A stretch of DNA of 64,000 nucleotides from Neelides folsomi. Its lineage: Eukaryota > Arthropoda > Collembola > Neelipleona > Neelidae. The stretch lies in contig JAQGBZ010000023.1 of NCBI GenBank assembly GCA_034687125.1, positions 248,001-312,000 on the forward strand, in the 5' to 3' direction. Below, piece after piece: positions 60,145 to 64,000 of this stretch; the stretch's first letter is position 1; each line of letters starts with the position of its first letter. Made by a program: the position numbers and the translations under genes. The notes under the pieces were generated by a model. The model made no database searches. It was not told the origin of the DNA and saw only the letters and a list, made by a program, of their open reading frames with translations.

Positions 60145-62205
60145 TCAAACATCTCCAACATATTCACATATATCATCAAAATGCATTTCAATGATAGGGT
60201 CTCTATCTGGGAGCAGTTGAATAATTGCTTCGCACTTCTTTTTATCCCTTTGAACAATTTCACCAACTTGGCCTCGATATTTCCCTCTAAGAATACACAC
60301 ATTTGATGATTCTCCTCGAGGAATAACAGTTTCAAGTTGCTTCTCTCGAATCTTATCTAAAATCCCTCCATGGTCGTCTCTGAGTACACACTCGTCAGAT
60401 CGAAATACGTCTTCTATTACAAACTGAAATTTAATAATAAATACGTTAATTAAGTTATGTTGAGTCAATTATAATTTATATTCATCTTCAAATGAGATAA
60501 TGCAATGTGTGATTTATTTGTTAATTTTTATAGAATTCACCCTCATCGGGTAGACAATGTTCAATGGGCTTACCTTTTTCTCATAATAGCGACCCTTTTG
60601 GTATTTCTCATCAATGAACCTTACTCGCAAATTTGGTCGAATCCAACCTCGATTTCTCGACTCTTCTTTCTTTTTGTGTTTCTTATCTTTCTTTGATTTC
60701 TTTTCCGGAGGTTCTCCAGTCGTTGAATCTAATCTTGACCCAAAAGCATCTCCTATTTCCCGATGGCCATCCTTTTCTTCTTGCATCTTTTTATACTTTT
60801 CGTATTTCTCATTGTCTGTAAAGAATTAAATATTAATTGAGTACAAATAAGAAAATATTTACCATATTTTACAAATATAGTATAATGTAATGCAAAATTT
60901 AATTGTAAATATTATCAGAATGGATACGATTTATAAAAAAACAGTAATTTTGTAATTGTAATATCTTACTTAAAATCTTTGATTTTGACTTGTATTCCTT
61001 TTCTGTCACAAGTGACATATTAAATTTTGATACTGCAGCCATTTTCGAGTTTATAGCAAGTTTAAGAATTACCCTGTTATTATCTTCATCGAATGATCCT
61101 ATCTAAAAATTGAAGATAATTTTAGTTTTTTAAAGAAGGATCTAAAACATTTATTTGAGATTGAGATTAGAATATATCGGTATTACTAACTTGGCCATAG
61201 TATCCATTGTTGCTCCCTTTTGTGATGAGAGCAAAAGCTCCGATTTTGAGAGTTAGATTTTCTTCATCTTTCTTTCCAGAACTTTGCGGCAATAAAGCTT
61301 TATCGTTCTGGGGACGTTCAGCTCCAAGACCAAGGCCCTTTGGTCGTAATTGAGGTTCAAGCATTTGAACAACTCTGTAAAACGATAGAGTTAATATTAT
61401 ATTAATATATGTAGATGCCATTAATAAATTATAGAAATATTTATTATAGTCAAGTCAAAATCAAAAAGTCAAAATAACGTACTTTTTATTTTTAAGACCA
61501 ATTCCTTCATCTTTCTTCCATCCCATTCCTCTCAACATGGCCATTCCAAATTGATCTATGGGAATTCTCTCATAATCTTCAATTGTTGGGATGTCTGGGC
61601 GAAGAGAAACGTCCATATTACTGTCTTCTTCATAGCCATCGGGAATTCGATTTTGTAAAAGTAAGGGAACATTTGGATCAATTTCTTCTTCCTCTTCATT
61701 TGAGACTTCTTTTGGTTTGATAGACTCTATCAAAAAAATATATATAGGTAATCTAAATTCTATGTAAGACATGATCCGTGAAATTCATTTATGATTAAAA
61801 ATATTATGGATTTTACCTAAAATCTCTTTAATGGCTTGCTTTTCGAGTTCATCGCCGATTTTTCCATCTTCAATAGATTGAATTGGGTCAACTTTATTCT
61901 TCGCTTTCTCCCTTTTCTCTCGGTCAACTCGCCAATTGTTTTTTGCAATGAGAGGTATAACAAGTTCTTCTTTTTTCGCTTTAATTTTTTTCAAAGTACT
62001 AAAAAAGATAAATTGTATTTAATTCAAGTTTGCTTTAAATTTATATTTTTTTACAATTAAATACTTACCCCTTTATCTCAGTCCCAACGACTGATTGAAC
62101 GAAATCTCTCTCTTCCTCGTCGTCTCTCGTTGAAGCATCTCGGATTTTAGAATCTCGAATTACGTTATTTTGGATCTTTTTTGTAAATGTGAATGATAAA
62201 CTCAT
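60145..62205 (-). CDS. GPKOW: GPKOW: G-patch and KOW-motif splicing factor (Spp2 homologue)
   Basis: Seven exons: 62069-62205, 61817-61998, 61483-61726, 61191-61374, 60970-61102, 60574-60815 and 60145-60423. They give 1401 bases and 466 residues, against 476 in human. Markers in order: SFTFTKK, the N-terminal motif of the family; ELVIPLI; the G-patch FGMAMLRGMGWKKDEGIG; RPKGLGLGAE; a first KOW region at KIGAFALITKGSNNGYYGQ; a Lys-rich linker; WIRPNLRVRFIDEKY; and a second KOW region at RGKYRGQVGEIV. The protein binds the helicase DHX16 through the G-patch and helps activate the spliceosome in the nucleus. It is complete. ODR4 lies about 750 bases upstream on the same strand, so separate promoters are likely. 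Confidence 0.95.
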
Positions 62206-62951
62206 TATGAAAATTTATAATTTGCTAATAAGAACCAAAACTGATAAAAAATTAACGCTTTTAAACTTATTATACTTTATTTAATACAATTAAAATACTA
62301 CAAAGTACAAATACAAAATCTATTAATCTATATCAGAACGCAATTTTAAATTTGAATGACGTTGAACCAGATTTTAGTGTATGGTTATTTGATGTGTTTA
62401 ATGGATACAATTCGCATTCTCATACAAAATACCTTCCAAGCTCTCATGGTCAATCTCAATTCTATCTGTACTTTAAAATACATACATAGTACCTAATTAA
62501 GTTTAATTGAGGTCTGAAGGTCATATGCAATGTATAAATGCAATGTATAATATAATTTTTATATGATTTGGATATGAATACCTATACAATTATGATGCTT
62601 ATTAGATGAATTATGTGTTGGGAAAAAAATCCTCAAGAAATTCAATAATTAAGAATAATTTTTATTCCCATATTTAGTGAAAGAATAAAAATATATAGTT
62701 AAAGTATTAAATTTTATATATCGGTATAATTTTTAGCTCATAAAAGTGGCAAAACAAATACGCCATTTTAACAAAGAATCCTTACATTATTAAAAAATGA
62801 GAATTTATAATAAATGGCCTTTGATTTTGATACAAATTGTAATTTCACCTTTACAAAGAAAGAATTTTAAATTACAAATAGAAAAGCTAAATACTTTACT
62901 TTATGCCATTAAATGTCAGCAGAATATAAATATGCCGATTTATAGATTCAT
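62206..62951. other. Spacer between ODR4 and GPKOW
   Basis: AT-rich DNA holding the ODR4 3'UTR and the GPKOW promoter. Bases 62320-62480 are somewhat less AT-rich and are the likeliest promoter area. No TATA box or coding signal is convincing. Confidence 0.45.
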
Positions 62952-64000
62952 TCATAGGTCTTCAAATTCAATATCCTCTCCATCTTTCATGGTTGTTTTG
63001 AAGAAGAATGGAGTGAAAACTGCGAAGAGCGCAACAAAAGCTCCAAAAATGACTGTCCAAAACAACAGACGACTTTTAGCCAAGTGACTTCCAAGTCTAC
63101 CACTGCTGTCCGAATGACATAGAAGTTCCTCCATCGATCCACGCGTTTGAATATCTCCCAAATCTAAAAATGAGAATATAAGTACTGTATAAGCTAAAAA
63201 TTATGTCTATTTTATAATGGCTCTTAATAATAACAATCTAAATAATATAAATGTACCAAAAGGTTTCTCTTTGTTCATAATCACTTCAGTTTCATCTTCT
63301 AGGTATAGAGATAAAATCTCTCTGAATGTGGCAACAGAATCTTTGGGCCCTTCACCAGGGAAAAGGTAATCAGAAAGAAGGACTTTGGATCCAGGGAGGT
63401 TCGCGAAGACTCTTCTTGGAATTTCATGATAAATTCGTGGTGTATCGCCAGTTCCTGCCTCGTCTAAACCATTAGCTCCTTCGTCTATGAGTGACTCGCA
63501 GTGCATTTCAAGACGAGAAGCCATTGACCTCAGAATGTCTTGCCTCAGCATCTATTTAAATCAATTGGTTAAATATTGCTTACATAATATATAAAGTTAA
63601 AAATGAATTTTAACTACTAAAATGCTTAAAAAACATTATAGTTAACGTACATTGACGGCATAAGCTGTCGAACTCCGACCAACTGGAACAAATGCAACTG
63701 CGGCTATTTTCCCTTGGATGTGCATATGGCTTAGAAAATCTTCCTTATTGGAATTTCGTCCCAAAAGCCCAGGAACCTGAAAATATTAATTTACAAGAAT
63801 ATGAAGTTGGAGTAATTTAGTAAATTAAACTCTTTTAAAATATAAGTGAAACACACTCGATCAATAAGAATGTGGACAGGACTAATTGGCCTATCTCCTT
63901 TTTCCTTCGACGTGTCACTATCTTCGTCGTTATCGCATGCTGATGAAAGATTAGGGTCAGAAGAATTTCCACGTTCTTCGTCCTCAAGGTCGGAAATGCC
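62952..64000 (-). CDS. ODR4: ODR4 homologue, C-terminal part (gene runs off the right edge)
   Basis: Four exons are visible: 63857 to beyond 64000, 63651-63776, 63257-63551 and 62952-63163, all joining in frame. Together they code for about 258 residues of the C-terminal half. The anchor is RQDILRSMASRLEMHCESL followed by PRRVFANLPGSKVLLSDYLF, which matches human ODR4 (RDILNTVADRCEM, then PYRVFVPLPGSTVMLCDYKF). The last exon holds one membrane helix (LLFWTVIFGAFVALFAVFTP) and a short acidic tail, as in the family. In worms ODR-4 is an ER membrane protein that, with ODR-8/UFSP2, helps olfactory GPCRs mature and reach the cilia; in vertebrates it also recruits UFSP2 to the ER. The upstream acidic Ser/Asp segment near 63880-64000 is poorly conserved. 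Confidence 0.85.

Noticed and set aside
60505-60829. Plus-strand frames of 63-71 codons rich in Phe and Leu
   Set aside because: They are the reverse complement of the Lys/Glu-rich linker exon of GPKOW.

Overview
The window reads as nuclear DNA of an arthropod. It is AT-rich and has many short GT-AG introns, often only 80-150 bases, plus small transposon remnants with TA target sites. Its conserved genes are animal genes. The AT-rich composition, the insect-like Tet CXXC exon and the compact genes would fit a copepod such as a sea louse, but that is inference; the sequence alone does not name a species.

The left part (1-29,000) is gene-poor. Its only firm coding feature is one large minus-strand exon (18511-20130) that ends in a TET-type CXXC zinc finger and is followed by a splice donor. 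The rest of that gene must lie at least 18 kb away, beyond base 1. The flanks hold many GC-richer islands of 200-500 bases in AT-rich DNA. There is also a small transposon-like element (13775-14208) carrying both inverted ends and subterminal direct repeats.

The middle part (29,000-44,700) is gene-dense. It holds a Boule/DAZ-type RNA-binding protein gene (minus) and a complete 20-coding-exon VWA8 gene (minus) that lacks the long region separating the AAA+ core from the VWA module in vertebrates. Inside VWA8 introns lie an intronless gene of unknown function (same strand) and a decayed intronless pseudogene (opposite strand). About 640 bases upstream of VWA8, facing away from it, lies a tight plus-strand cluster of three small genes: a PIGBOS1-like membrane microprotein, an unidentified single-pass membrane microprotein, and mitochondrial ribosomal protein bL17m. 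The last two overlap by four bases (ATGA), which suggests an operon-like transcript.

The right part (44,700-64,000) starts with about 8 kb without recognisable genes. Then comes a seven-exon gene for a 923-residue secreted or surface protein with two DOMON-like units, an Arg/Glu-rich helix with 8-residue repeats, an acidic run and a hydrophobic C-terminal tail. Its two DOMON units share intron positions, so the protein grew by internal duplication. Next are a mariner-type non-autonomous element with inverted repeats of about 185 bases (57517-58179), a complete GPKOW splicing-factor gene (minus), and the 3' part of ODR4 (minus), which is cut by the window edge.

Functionally, VWA8, bL17m and probably the microproteins are mitochondrial; Boule is a germline translation factor; GPKOW is a spliceosome component; ODR4 is an ER membrane protein. 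All exon joins given here were checked by hand for splice dinucleotides and reading-frame continuity. No database search was possible.
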